Part shown: in pieces, positions 16,479-25,683 of the stretch
Layout of the letters: the number at the start of each line of letters is the position of its first letter
Position numbering within the stretch: the first letter of the stretch is position 1
From: CBDDCX01 sp965226925
GTDB lineage: Bacteria; Gemmatimonadota; Gemmatimonadetes; Longimicrobiales; Gaopeijiaceae
Direction: 5' to 3'
DNA length: 64,000 nucleotides
NCBI GenBank assembly: GCA_965226925.1
Contig: CBDDEN010000011.1
Span: 62,001-126,000 of the forward strand
Made by a program: the position numbers and the translations under genes
The notes under the pieces: model-generated
What the model was told of the DNA's origin: nothing
Databases searched by the model: none
Seen by the model: the letters and a program-made list of their open reading frames with translations, nothing else

Positions 16479-17063
16479 TCAGCCCGGATTGGCTCTCCGG
16501 AAAGCGTCGGTGAACACCCTGGTCAAGGCGACCGCCTCGCGCTCCAGGCCCTCCCGGTGGCTCTCAACCGGATGCAGCGCGACGCCGAGAGGTCCCGACC
16601 AGATCGGCACCATCCACGACGCACCGTCGCCCGCCAGATCCCAATAGGCCCTTCTCCAGGCCATTGCGCTCGCCCCCACTCCGGGGGCCGAGTCGATCGA
16701 CCGAGCCACGGCCGCACGCGAGAGGGCGAAGTCCTTGAGCTTCAGGAGCGAGCTGGCAGCGACACCCATGACGCTCCCACCCATCAGTATCGGCGCGGCG
16801 GCTACCGCCAGGACGAGTTGGGGTGTGGCCTCGGCCGTCACCGTGAGTCCCGCGCCTCGGAGTTCCACCTCCAGGGCCGCCTGGAGGCGATTTCGAAGCT
16901 GGATCTGGCCGATCAGAGTGGGCTCGTCGTAGCCGACGACGACGTCGACCTCGACGCTCACCTGTCGGAGCCCGACGAGCACTGAATCCTGGCCGGTGGC
17001 CTGCGCGACAGCAGCATGCGGAAAGGCGGCCACCAGCAGGAGGACGAGCATGGAGCGAGGCAT
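16479..17063 (-). CDS. Secreted protein of unknown function
   Basis: A 194-residue protein starting MPRSMLVLLLVAAFPHAAVA, a clear signal peptide. The mature part includes VSVEVDVVVGYDEPTLIGQ and LEVELRGAGLTVTAEATPQL, a pattern like the periplasmic alpha/beta domains that assemble in lipoproteins. I recognise no catalytic motif. It lies alone between the DUF5683 gene and the tRNA. Confidence 0.6.
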   Translation of the reverse strand: MPRSMLVLLLVAAFPHAAVAQATGQDSVLVGLRQVSVEVDVVVGYDEPTLIGQIQLRNRLQAALEVELRGAGLTVTAEATPQLVLAVAAAPILMGGSVMGVAASSLLKLKDFALSRAAVARSIDSAPGVGASAMAWRRAYWDLAGDGASWMVPIWSGPLGVALHPVESHREGLEREAVALTRVFTDAFRRANPG

Positions 17064-17232
17064 GGTCGCACCGTCCTTTCTCCTCGGGAAAGCTCCGTTA
17101 CGCTACAGCGGAAGGGCGCAGATCACCAGCCGAGAGGCGCCGGCGCACCCGCCCGACGACAAGGGGGCCCCGGCCCGGCTCCAAGGGAACCGCCGGAGCC
17201 CCGAGTCGCCGCCGGGACGGCAACTTCGCATA

Positions 17233-17329
17233 TGGCGGGAGCGTGTGGGAATCGAACCCACCAACCGGGGTTTTAACCCGGCGAGCTGGTTTTGAAGACC
17301 AGTGGGGCCACCAGACCCCCTCCGCCCCC
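17233..17329 (-). tRNA. selC: tRNA-Sec (anticodon UCA)
   Basis: About 97 nt with the selenocysteine tRNA shape. Acceptor GGGGGCG pairs with CGCTCCC near the 3' end, followed by G and an encoded CCA. The D stem has six pairs (GGGGTC/GGCCCC) closing a 4-nt TGGT loop. The anticodon stem CTGGT/ACCAG closes CTTCAAA with anticodon TCA. There is a long variable arm (CCGGG/CCCGG) and a T arm GTGGG-TTCGATT-CCCAC. It decodes UGA as selenocysteine. No selA, selB or selD is in the window. Confidence 0.93.
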
Positions 17330-17364
17330 TCGATCCACGATGGTGGAGTCGAAGTCGGAGGCCC

Positions 17365-17392
17365 ATCATAGGCCCCCCCCGCCCGTCAGCAA
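17365..17392 (-). promoter_or_regulatory. Sigma-70-like promoter of tRNA-Sec
   Basis: On the minus strand TTGCTG and TATGAT are separated by 16 nt of G-rich spacer. The predicted start lies about 30 nt before the mature tRNA 5' end, a normal leader length. Confidence 0.6.
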
Positions 17393-17463
17393 GGTCTCAG
17401 TGCGCCGGACCTTACCGGGGCGGGACTTGGTCCTCCGATTCGGTGGCCGTACTTCCGGCCGCA

Positions 17464-17817
17464 TCAGGTGATACGGAGCCCGACGTGGTCGCCCGGGACC
17501 ACGAGTTGACGAGGTGTCGTGAACCCCCGTTCGCCCATGACTCGTACTCTCAGACGCAGGTCATCGGACCGAGGCCACCGGACAGGGAACGACTTCTTGA
17601 TTCTGCCGTTGACCACACCGAGCCGACGCTCACCTGAGCTGGACAACATCCAGACGGTCGCCTGATTGAAGTTCCGGTTGTCGACCTCGATGACGATCTG
17701 GCCCTTGGTGGTGCCCGTGAACGGGTCGCCACGGCCGAACGCGGAGCACCCCGCGGTCGCAGCAGTGAATACTGCGACCGCGACCAGAAGGCCTCGGACT
17801 TGCCCGCGCATATCCAT
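17464..17817 (-). CDS. Small lipoprotein of unknown function
   Basis: A 117-residue lipoprotein with a signal ending TAATAGC (lipobox). The mature part has QIVIEVDNRNFNQATVWML and RLRVRVMGERGFTTPRQL, a single beta-sandwich-like domain. It resembles small lipoproteins seen near exported proteins in Gemmatimonadota. It begins 12 nt after the large VPS10-like gene, so the two probably share a transcript. No reaction is suggested. Confidence 0.68.
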   Translation of the reverse strand: MDMRGQVRGLLVAVAVFTAATAGCSAFGRGDPFTGTTKGQIVIEVDNRNFNQATVWMLSSSGERRLGVVNGRIKKSFPVRWPRSDDLRLRVRVMGERGFTTPRQLVVPGDHVGLRIT

Positions 17818-17829
17818 GGCCCCCCCGTA

Positions 17830-20800
17830 CTACGTGATGATCCTCTCCACCTCGATCGGCTCCATTCCCAGCGACCGGAGGAGCGCGTTCAGGCTCGCGA
17901 GATCCTGTTGGATGATCAGCGTGAGCTGTTCCAACTCCAGATCCAACAAGCCCGAGAGCTCCTCGAACACCTCATGTGTCTGGTCCGTGGGCCGCGCCTC
18001 GGCGCTCTCGATCTGTCCGATGAGCGCGGCCAGCTTGTTGTTGAGCTTGATGGGGAAATTGAGCGGATCCTGACCGCTTTGGTTTCGCACCTGGTAGACC
18101 TCTTGCTCAACGGCCCCGAGTCGGTTCTTCACAGACGTTCCCAAAGAGCGTAGCTCGAGATTCTCCGATGCGTCCATGCGATCGTCGATCTGGTCCTTGA
18201 GTCCCCGCACCCTGACGACGGCCTCGTTGGCTGCGCTCACACGGTCGCGGACGCGCATGGCCAGATCGAAGCGCTCCCGTAGATCGGCCAGGGTTACCTG
18301 TCCCGCCAGACGCGGATCGAGACGGATCTCGAAGTCTCGGCCCTGCGTGTCCCCGTCCACCGTCATGCGTACCTGATACTCACCCGGCACGGCCACCGGT
18401 CCGTTGTTCCCCGCAGCCCAGAAGATCCTGCCCTCGAAGTCCGCGTACCCCTCGTACCGGAGGTTCCAGGTCAGACTGTGTGATCCGGCTTGGACCGAGG
18501 GCTTCGGGGTGCCGCCTCCCGGACCCGATCCCGAATCGGACTCCTCTCCCTCCTCGTCATCGCTCCGGGCGACACCTTCGAAGGAGCGGATCGTCTGCCC
18601 GGATCCGTCGAGGAACTCGATGGTGACCTTCTCGGCATCTTCCTTGAGGTTGTAGTAGACCCGCACGCCGGAGTCCACGGACCGGGTCGGGTCCCTCGGA
18701 TCGAACAGGTACGCATCCGCCGACGCCACCCGGGCACTCATCTGTCTCAGCGGCCCGATGTCCCTCAACACCCAGAACGAGCGGCCGTGCGTGCCGATGA
18801 CCAGGTCGTGTGCCTCCACCACCAGATCCGAGATCTGAACCACCGGCAAGTTCAAGCCCAACGACCGCCAATGAGCGCCGTCGTCCCATGACACGTAGAC
18901 CGTGCGCTCGGAGCCCGCGTAAAGCAGGCCGGCCGTAGTCGGGTCCTCGCGGACGGTACGAACGAAGTCGTCTGCGGGGATGCCCTCGACGATCTTCGTC
19001 CAGGTCGCGCCGAAGTCATCCGTCTTCCACACGTAGGGGCTGCGATCGTCGTCTACCAGGTACCGGGTACCGGCCACGTAGGCCTTCCCGGGCGTGGTCG
19101 GTGACGCCTCGATCGTGTTGATTCGTACGAAGTCGGGCGCGTCGGGTGGCGTGACGTTGGTCCAGGACCCGCCGCCGTCTCGCGTGAGGTGCACGAGGCC
19201 GTCGTCCGAGCCGGTCCAGATCACGCGGGCGTCATGATGGGAAGGGGCTAGGGCGAATACCGTCGCGTAGGTCTCGACTCCGGTTTGGTCCCGGGTGATG
19301 GGTCCACCCGAAGGCCCGATCGTGGCCGGATCCGCTCGCGTGAGGTCCGGCGAGATCGCCTCCCAACTCTGACCCTCGTTCGTGGTCTTCCATACCTTCT
19401 GGGTCGTCGTGTAGAGAACTCCGGGATCGTGGTTCGAGAAGACGATGGGATACGTCCACTGTGCCCTCTCGGTCAAATCCTCCGCCGACTGGCCCATCGG
19501 GTTCTCGGGCCAGACGTTGATGGAACGACGCTGCCCCGTCGACATGTCCAACCGCGAGAGACTGCCGCCGTAGGACCCCGCGTAGAACACCGACGTATTT
19601 TCCGGGTGAGGTGCGATGTAGCCGCTCTCTCCACCGCCCACGGCGTACATGTATTGCCCCCGTGCGAACAAGTGGTCCCATCCTCCCGAGGGCACACAGA
19701 TGGTACTGTTGTCTTGTTGCGCACCGCAGATGTGATACGGCTCGTGGGCGGTCGTGATCACGCGGTAGAACTGAGCGGTCTGGTAGTCCTGGTCGGTCCA
19801 GGACTCGCCGGAGTTGAAGCTGATGTTGCCACCGCCGTCGTTCGTGTTGGCGAGCCTGGTCGGATCGCTCGGAGAGATCCACAGGTCGTGGTTGTCTCCA
19901 TGGGGGACACTGATCTGGTCGGGAAACGTCTCGCCACCGTCCGTGCTGCGGTACAGGCCGGTGTTGAGGGCGTACACCGTGTTCTCATCCATCGGGTCCG
20001 CATAGATGCGGGTGTAGTAGAAGGCCCTTTGACGCAGCTTTCGCTCCTCGTTGACGCGGGACCACGTCTCGCCTCCGTCATCGGATCGGAAGACGCCTCC
20101 GTCCTCATGCTCGATCATGGCCCAGACCCGGTCTGGATTTGCGGGTGAGACGGCGACACCGATCTTGCCGATGATTCCCCCGGGAAGCCCCTCCTTGCGG
20201 CCGGTGAGCTCCTCCCACGATTCGCCTCCATCCGCACTCCTGAAGAGGCCGCCCCCTTCACCCCCGGACGACATGCCCCACGATTTCCGCCAGGCCTCCC
20301 ACAGGCCAGCGTAGATCAAGTCGGGATCGCTCGGAGCGAACGAAATATCGACCGCGCCCGTCCATTCGTTGCCCGGCCTGTGTAGGACCCGGCGCCAGCT
20401 CTGCCCGCCGTCGGTCGTCTTGAAGACACCCCGCTCCGGGTTCGCCCTGCTGTGCTTCCCGAAGGCAGCCGTCCACGCGATGTCACAATCCTGGGGATGG
20501 ATACGGATGCGAGAGAAGTTCTGCGCTTCCTTCAGCCCGATGTGGGTCCATGTGGCCCCCGCATCGGTGCTCTTGTAGAGGCCGTCACCTTGTTGGACGT
20601 TGCCCCGGAGCTGGGTCTCTCCCGTGCCGATATACACGACGTCGGGATCGACCTCACATACGGCCACGGCGCCAACCGACGAACTGGTGATCTGCCCGTC
20701 CGTTACGGACTCCCAGTTCTGCCCCCCGTCGGTCGTCTTCCACAATCCGCCACCGGTGGCCCCGAAGTAGTACTCCATGGGGCGCGACGCGGAGCCTGCA

Positions 20801-20979
20801 ATGGCCGTCGAGCGCCCACCCCGTGCAGGACCGACGTTGGCCCAGCTGAGCGCCCCATACAACTCCTCGCCGTAGTCCTGTCCCTGTAGCCCTGCCGTGG
20901 GTGTCAGCCCCAACAGGAGCGTGAGCAACACCGGTACCCAACTCTGGAGATACCCTCTGGACCGCAGTCGTCCGTACAT
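17830..20979 (-). CDS. Secreted VPS10/sortilin-like BNR beta-propeller protein
   Basis: A 1049-residue exported protein. The chosen start MYGRLRSRGYLQSWVPVLL at 20979 gives a signal peptide ending near TAGLQG. Some 700 residues carry many Asp-box/BNR repeats of type S/TxDGGxxW (LWKTTDGGQNW, LYKSTDAGATW, VFKTTDGGQSW, LFRSADGGESW), forming two propellers. Then come a beta-rich FlgD-Ig-like part (TVDGDTQGRDFEIRLDPRL) and a C-terminal helical bundle. These proteins are often called glycosyl hydrolase or VPS10, but no glycosidase active site is evident. The number of such genes is high in Gemmatimonadota. Confidence 0.85.
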   Translation of the reverse strand: MYGRLRSRGYLQSWVPVLLTLLLGLTPTAGLQGQDYGEELYGALSWANVGPARGGRSTAIAGSASRPMEYYFGATGGGLWKTTDGGQNWESVTDGQITSSSVGAVAVCEVDPDVVYIGTGETQLRGNVQQGDGLYKSTDAGATWTHIGLKEAQNFSRIRIHPQDCDIAWTAAFGKHSRANPERGVFKTTDGGQSWRRVLHRPGNEWTGAVDISFAPSDPDLIYAGLWEAWRKSWGMSSGGEGGGLFRSADGGESWEELTGRKEGLPGGIIGKIGVAVSPANPDRVWAMIEHEDGGVFRSDDGGETWSRVNEERKLRQRAFYYTRIYADPMDENTVYALNTGLYRSTDGGETFPDQISVPHGDNHDLWISPSDPTRLANTNDGGGNISFNSGESWTDQDYQTAQFYRVITTAHEPYHICGAQQDNSTICVPSGGWDHLFARGQYMYAVGGGESGYIAPHPENTSVFYAGSYGGSLSRLDMSTGQRRSINVWPENPMGQSAEDLTERAQWTYPIVFSNHDPGVLYTTTQKVWKTTNEGQSWEAISPDLTRADPATIGPSGGPITRDQTGVETYATVFALAPSHHDARVIWTGSDDGLVHLTRDGGGSWTNVTPPDAPDFVRINTIEASPTTPGKAYVAGTRYLVDDDRSPYVWKTDDFGATWTKIVEGIPADDFVRTVREDPTTAGLLYAGSERTVYVSWDDGAHWRSLGLNLPVVQISDLVVEAHDLVIGTHGRSFWVLRDIGPLRQMSARVASADAYLFDPRDPTRSVDSGVRVYYNLKEDAEKVTIEFLDGSGQTIRSFEGVARSDDEEGEESDSGSGPGGGTPKPSVQAGSHSLTWNLRYEGYADFEGRIFWAAGNNGPVAVPGEYQVRMTVDGDTQGRDFEIRLDPRLAGQVTLADLRERFDLAMRVRDRVSAANEAVVRVRGLKDQIDDRMDASENLELRSLGTSVKNRLGAVEQEVYQVRNQSGQDPLNFPIKLNNKLAALIGQIESAEARPTDQTHEVFEELSGLLDLELEQLTLIIQQDLASLNALLRSLGMEPIEVERIIT

Positions 20980-21067
20980 CGTTCGTTCCCCCTGAACTCT
21001 CTGGTTGTCGGTCGTTCCAGCCACTATTCGTCGTTAGTCGAATCCCTGGCGGGGGGGACCGTCCCGG

Positions 21068-21454
21068 TCAGTCTCGGCGGGCGATTACGTCGATTTCCAC
21101 GTCCACCGCCTTTGGTAGGCCCGCCGCCTGTACCGTTGCCCTGGCCGGACGGTGATCACCGAAGTGTTCGGCGTAGACGGCGTTCATCTCCGCAAAGTTA
21201 CCCATGTCGGACAGATAGACCGTGGTCTTCACGACGTCACCCAATGAACTGCCCGCCTCGCGGAGCACGGCAGCCAGGTTCTGCATGACCCTGTGGGTCT
21301 GCGTGGCAACGTCGCCGCCGATCAGTTCACCCGTTGCCGGATCGATTGGGATCTGTCCGGAAGCGAACACCCAGTCGCCGACCACCACGCCTTGCGAGTA
21401 AGGACCGATCGCTTCGGGCGCATCGGGAGTATTGATCATCTTCAAGTTACTCAT
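21068..21454 (-). CDS. ridA: RidA family enamine/imine deaminase
   Basis: A 128-residue YjgF/YER057c/UK114 protein that hydrolyses reactive enamines made by PLP enzymes. It has EAIGPYSQGVVVGDWVFASG, QTHRVMQNLAAVLREAG, VVKTTVYLSDMGNFAEMNAV and a terminal arginine in RPARATVQAAGLPK, which binds the carboxylate. A GGAG lies nine bases before the ATG. It is monocistronic; the upstream 70 bp is unusually AT-rich and probably holds its promoter. Confidence 0.93.
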   Translation of the reverse strand: MSNLKMINTPDAPEAIGPYSQGVVVGDWVFASGQIPIDPATGELIGGDVATQTHRVMQNLAAVLREAGSSLGDVVKTTVYLSDMGNFAEMNAVYAEHFGDHRPARATVQAAGLPKAVDVEIDVIARRD

Positions 21455-21525
21455 TCGATAACGCTCCGTAATTCGTTGTAGGATAATATTTTACAATTCA
21501 TCGCAACGCCCCTGGCCTAGGTGCT

Positions 21526-22494
21526 TCATTCCGTCAGAATCTCCGCTGCGTGCGCGAGGATCTCGTCTGGTGTGACCGTAGCCACACCGGCCTTCGCCAC
21601 TTCCAGAGCCGCGGCGTGATTGGCCAAAACGGCGGCTTCCACCACCGAACCACCTGCCGCAAGACACACGGCCAGCACCGCCGTGACCGTGTCCCCTGCT
21701 CCCGAGACATCATACACGGAGCGGGCCGTCGTCGGCAGAAGCACGGTGTCGTCGCCTTCCGACTGAAGCGCCATGCCATGCTCGCCCAGCGTGAGCAACA
21801 GGTGTGTGCACCCCAGCCGCGCGCGTACCGACTCCATCCACGGCCCGTCATCCGGCCGAAGTGGCTCGCCGAGCGCATCCTCCAGCTCCTTCGCGTTGGG
21901 CTTGAACACCGTCACGGCGGAGTAGTCGAAGAACCGCTGGCGTTTGGGGTCGACGACGGACGGAATGTTGGCGTCCTTGGCGGCGTCTAGGACCGCGCGC
22001 AATACCGAAGGTACCAATACACCTTTGTTGTAGTCCTCCATGGCGACGGCCGAGCAGGAGCCCGACAGACCGCGAGCCGTTTCGGCCACACGGCTCGCTG
22101 TTTGACGGTCGATGTCACCGACCTCTTCACGGTCCACGCGCACGATCTGCTGATGGCGTGCCATGACGCGCGTCTTCACGGTGGTAGGCCTGTCAGGCGT
22201 CGTAACGAGGCCGTTGAGGTCGACGCCGAGCCGTGAGAGTTCACTCGCGAGTTCCCGACCGGCCTCGTCATCGCCCACACAACCGACCAGCGCACAGGCG
22301 GCTCCGAGGGCAACCACGTTGGCGGCGACATTCGCCGCGCCACCCACGGCCGACGAGTCTTCCTCGACGTGCACAACGGGGACGGGCGCCTCGGGCGAGA
22401 TGCGCCCGACCCGACCGGAGATGTAGCGGTCCAGCATCAGGTCGCCCACGACCAGGACACGTACGTCCCGGGCCTTCTCCAACAGTTCGGCCAT
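21526..22494 (-). CDS. rfaE1: D-glycero-beta-D-manno-heptose-7-phosphate kinase
   Basis: A 322-residue PfkB-family kinase matching the N-terminal half of HldE. Motifs: RVLVVGDLMLDRYISG, RISPEAPVPVVHVEED, GGAANVAANVVALGA, DPKRQRFFDYSAVTVFKPNA and the PfkB signature DVSGAGDTVTAVLA. It makes the heptose-1,7-bisphosphate used by GmhB. The start ATG at 22494 is preferred; a TTG at 22518 overlaps the upstream stop (TTGA), and a GTG at 22503 is also possible. Its partner rfaE2 lies 16 kb away. Confidence 0.92.
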   Translation of the reverse strand: MAELLEKARDVRVLVVGDLMLDRYISGRVGRISPEAPVPVVHVEEDSSAVGGAANVAANVVALGAACALVGCVGDDEAGRELASELSRLGVDLNGLVTTPDRPTTVKTRVMARHQQIVRVDREEVGDIDRQTASRVAETARGLSGSCSAVAMEDYNKGVLVPSVLRAVLDAAKDANIPSVVDPKRQRFFDYSAVTVFKPNAKELEDALGEPLRPDDGPWMESVRARLGCTHLLLTLGEHGMALQSEGDDTVLLPTTARSVYDVSGAGDTVTAVLAVCLAAGGSVVEAAVLANHAAALEVAKAGVATVTPDEILAHAAEILTE

Positions 22495-22514
22495 GCGGTC
22501 CACGCCGAGTCGGT

Positions 22515-23651
22515 TCAAGGCGCCTGCTCCGCGGCCAGCGGCCCGCCCGTGGGCAGGAAGGCTTTGCGCCCTCGGGCCTCGAGCGGCCAGCGCTCGAGCG
22601 TGTCGTCTACGAGGACCAGCAGCTCGTCCTGGAGATTCACGGAGACGCACACATGATTGGGGAGCACGCGTACCCGATCTCCCACCCGGGGGCGCCAATC
22701 GCTCTTGCTCAGGTCGAGCACGCCGTGTTCCTCCGAGACGCCTTTCACCACGACCTCGGGATGGTCCTGCAGGACGGCGAATCCCCCGTCCCCTCCCCTC
22801 CCTTCCTTCGACAGCGCCTTCGAGCCGGCATCGATGGCCGCCTGGCCCTCGATGGATGTACTCACGACGGTGGCCAGAACGGTGTAGGCCATGTCCTCCG
22901 GCCCGGCGACCCCGATCGTGAGACCTTCACGATCGAAGAAGATCGCCGTACCGCTCCGAATCTCGGTGAGGCCCGGCAGCTCGTGGCTGCGCCAGAGCGT
23001 CGGAGTGGATCCCCCGCTCACCACCTGAGGAGACAGCCCTTCCGCTTCAAGCGCCTCGTATAACGCACGAAGATCCGAGGCCAAAACCTCGAGTTGGGCA
23101 TCCTGCCCCTCCTGGGGCCCCCGGATATGGCCCGGATAGAACATGAGCCCCGCGTATTCGACCCCTGGAAAGCTCCGAATCCGACCGGCTAGGCGTACGG
23201 CCTCTTCCTTGGTCTCCAATCCGACGCGGTTCATGCCGAGGTCGACTTCCACCAAGACCTTGACCGTGCGCCCCGCCCTCTGAGCCGCGTCAGACCAGGC
23301 CGTCAGCGCATCCTCGGAATCCAGCCCCACGGTGAGTCGGACGTGGTCCGGAATGGCCATGACGCGATCCAGCTTCGAGTCCCCTATCACCGGGTAGGCC
23401 AGGAGGAGATCGTCGCATACGGTGGACATGACTTCGGCCTCCCGAGGCGTGGCCACGGTCAGCCCCTGGACACCCGCATCGAGTTGGAGTCGCGCCAACC
23501 GGGTGCACTTATGGGTCTTGATGTGAGGGCGCCAGGCGATGCCATGCTCACGGCAGTACGAGACCACGCGCTTCACGTTGGCCCTGACCTTGGCGAGGTC
23601 GGCGACCCCCGCCGGGGTCTCGACCGTTTCTAGCGAAGTGTGAACCGGCAT
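22515..23651 (-). CDS. D-threonine aldolase / D-serine dehydratase-like PLP enzyme
   Basis: A 378-residue protein with an alanine-racemase-type TIM barrel (residues about 20-240) and a C-terminal beta domain. The PLP lysine is in WRPHIKTHKCTRLA. Other family marks are VLVEVDLGMNRVGL, VVSGGSTPTLW and EIRSGTAIFFDR. The metal site HxC is in LPNHVCVSVNL. Such enzymes cleave or dehydrate D-hydroxyamino acids. It is followed by rfaE1 with no gap. The substrate is not deducible. Confidence 0.85.
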   Translation of the reverse strand: MPVHTSLETVETPAGVADLAKVRANVKRVVSYCREHGIAWRPHIKTHKCTRLARLQLDAGVQGLTVATPREAEVMSTVCDDLLLAYPVIGDSKLDRVMAIPDHVRLTVGLDSEDALTAWSDAAQRAGRTVKVLVEVDLGMNRVGLETKEEAVRLAGRIRSFPGVEYAGLMFYPGHIRGPQEGQDAQLEVLASDLRALYEALEAEGLSPQVVSGGSTPTLWRSHELPGLTEIRSGTAIFFDREGLTIGVAGPEDMAYTVLATVVSTSIEGQAAIDAGSKALSKEGRGGDGGFAVLQDHPEVVVKGVSEEHGVLDLSKSDWRPRVGDRVRVLPNHVCVSVNLQDELLVLVDDTLERWPLEARGRKAFLPTGGPLAAEQAP

Positions 23652-23668
23652 AACGTTGCCCGAAACGG

Positions 23669-24187
23669 TCAGTTAAGGGCCTTCTCCAAGGCGGCCAGGA
23701 AGTCGGGGTCGTCCTCCAAGATCGGGCCGAGGCGATCGAAGAGGATCACCCCATCGGAATCGATGAGGAACGATGCAGGAAGACCGATCGCGGCGAAGAC
23801 ATCGGTGGAGATCATGTCCGGGTCCAGAAGTATGTCGTACGTGACGCCGTTGTCGGCCAGAAACGCCTCCACTGCTTCGAGCGATGCCCTCGAATCCACC
23901 GACACGCCCGCGATCTTGAGCCCCCGGTCCCCATATTCCTCGTAGACCGACTGCAGGTACGGAGTCTCGAAGCGGCAGGGGCCGCACCACGTCGCCCACA
24001 GGTTCACGAGAACGGGCCCCCCGCGAAAGTCGGCCAGCGCAACGGTTTGCCCGCCTTCCAAAGCGACCGCCTGAAAGTCCGGAGCCACGTCGCCGGTTCG
24101 GGGCGGACGGAGGTCCGCGCCCACCGCGACGCACGCCCCTGCGAACAGAAGGAGGCCCAACCCCGCACCACTGAACGATCCGCTCAT
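23669..24187 (-). CDS. TlpA-like thioredoxin-fold protein
   Basis: A 172-residue exported thioredoxin of the TlpA/ResA/AhpC-TSA type. A signal or anchor helix (GLGLLLFAGACVAVGA) precedes DVAPDFQAVALEGGQ and the redox site NLWATWCGPCRFETPYLQ (CxxC). A cis-proline segment, AIGLPASFLIDSDG, follows. It probably reduces disulfides in the periplasm. Its start overlaps the stop of the BNR lipoprotein gene by 4 nt. Confidence 0.88.
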   Translation of the reverse strand: MSGSFSGAGLGLLLFAGACVAVGADLRPPRTGDVAPDFQAVALEGGQTVALADFRGGPVLVNLWATWCGPCRFETPYLQSVYEEYGDRGLKIAGVSVDSRASLEAVEAFLADNGVTYDILLDPDMISTDVFAAIGLPASFLIDSDGVILFDRLGPILEDDPDFLAALEKALN

Positions 24188-25422
24188 TTCAACGCCTCGG
24201 TTGTCCTAGCCATCCGTATCTTGCCGGCTTCGCCGGACTCGGTCCAGGCGAACACGATCCGCCCCTGCCCGTCCGGCACCATTCGGGGAAAGCCGCTGTC
24301 CCGACCCGGGGACGTCGTCGTCACGACGCGGGCCGCGCCGGAGCGACCGTCGGCGTGCACACGGCGAACCCTCACTTCACCTGCGGCGGGAGTGCGCTCG
24401 AGCCAGGAGACCAGGGCGGAGCCGTCTTCGAGCAGCACCACGTCAACCCGCCCCAGCGGGTTCCCGTCGTCGATCCTGACGGGGTCACCGAAGCCGGCTC
24501 CGGCGTCCACCGAAAACGCCATCTGGACCTTGGGCTCGTCGGCGGCCCCTGTGAACCAAGCGACCGCCACCGCCTCGTCTCGGGCCGCGACGGCGGGTCC
24601 GTTCACCGGACAGGCCGGAATGACCCACCCGTCGTCGTGCACCGGCACGCCGGATGTCCACCGATCATCGACGAGCCGGGTTACATAGATGTCGCGAACC
24701 TCGGAATCCGACCGATCCCTGTATACGACGATTGGGCCGGCCGAAGTCACGGCTCCGTCGGTCTGGCAACAGTCGCAGATCCGGTCCTCCACCAGCACCG
24801 CGGGCCCCACGGTGCCGTCGGCCGCCACCGCCCGGTAGCGCAGGGTCATCGCGCCCCTGGGGCCCTGCCCGTCCGTCGTTCCAGTCGTTGCGCGACCATC
24901 GAGCCACACCATGCCCGTGCCGCCTTTGGCGAGCGGGAAGATGGACACGAAGCCGTGCTCCGTGGCGGTGCCGTCCTCATGCGGAGTCCACGGCTCGGAC
25001 CACGTCTCACCTGCGTCCGACGAGCGAGCTACGCGGATGCCGTAGTCGTACCGGCCCGCCTGGCCGCGCACCAACCAGTGGGCCACCAACTCGTCGTCGC
25101 CGATTGGCCAGACCGCGGCGAAGTCGGCCCAATTCACGAAGAACTTGGCATCTTCACTCGAGCGCGCGACGGTGTGGAGGGCCGACCAACCGCCTTCGCT
25201 CAACGTCGCCGTCTTAACGAACCAGCGGTCGCTTGCGTCAGGTTCCTGCCAACTTAGGACGACCCTGTCGCCTTGGGGGGACAACCCCGGCCACACGCTG
25301 CCCGGCCCGGACGGCGACTCGAACCGCTCGAGCTCACCGATGCCCTCCGCCACGCGGTCGCCCGCGGTGCATGAGGCCAGGGCCACGGAGAGCGCGAGAA
25401 CGCTGGAACGAAAGGATGTCAT
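24184..25422 (-). CDS. BNR/sialidase-like lipoprotein
   Basis: A 412-residue lipoprotein with signal MTSFRSSVLALSVALASC (lipobox LASC). The body is a six-bladed-type propeller with Asp-box-like turns (RSSDAGETWSEPW, SVDAGAGFGDP) and GPRGAMTLRYRAV. The sequence CDCCQTDG may bind a metal. Sialidases share this fold, but the Arg triad is not obvious, so the enzymatic role is unproven. It is co-transcribed with the TlpA-like gene, which hints at redox handling of its cysteines. Confidence 0.78.
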   Translation of the reverse strand: MTSFRSSVLALSVALASCTAGDRVAEGIGELERFESPSGPGSVWPGLSPQGDRVVLSWQEPDASDRWFVKTATLSEGGWSALHTVARSSEDAKFFVNWADFAAVWPIGDDELVAHWLVRGQAGRYDYGIRVARSSDAGETWSEPWTPHEDGTATEHGFVSIFPLAKGGTGMVWLDGRATTGTTDGQGPRGAMTLRYRAVAADGTVGPAVLVEDRICDCCQTDGAVTSAGPIVVYRDRSDSEVRDIYVTRLVDDRWTSGVPVHDDGWVIPACPVNGPAVAARDEAVAVAWFTGAADEPKVQMAFSVDAGAGFGDPVRIDDGNPLGRVDVVLLEDGSALVSWLERTPAAGEVRVRRVHADGRSGAARVVTTTSPGRDSGFPRMVPDGQGRIVFAWTESGEAGKIRMARTTEALK

Positions 25423-25683
25423 GAGTGTCCCGTATGAGTTTCAGAGCCGGGAGTGCGGGCTCGCCCGGCAAGAATCTTGCACAGGGGGCGGAACACAGTA
25501 AAGGGCTGATGCTGGAACTGGTCGGGCTCTTTGGGGCATTCCATCAAGGTATAAGGTCCGTTTCGGGTGAACGGCGGGAGACCCTTGGGGGTTGACGGTC
25601 GCCCGGAGTCCCAGTTGAGCATTTGTCCGATCAGGCATTACGTTAGCGTGGGTTACGTTGGCCTGTCACGAATTGAGGTACAC

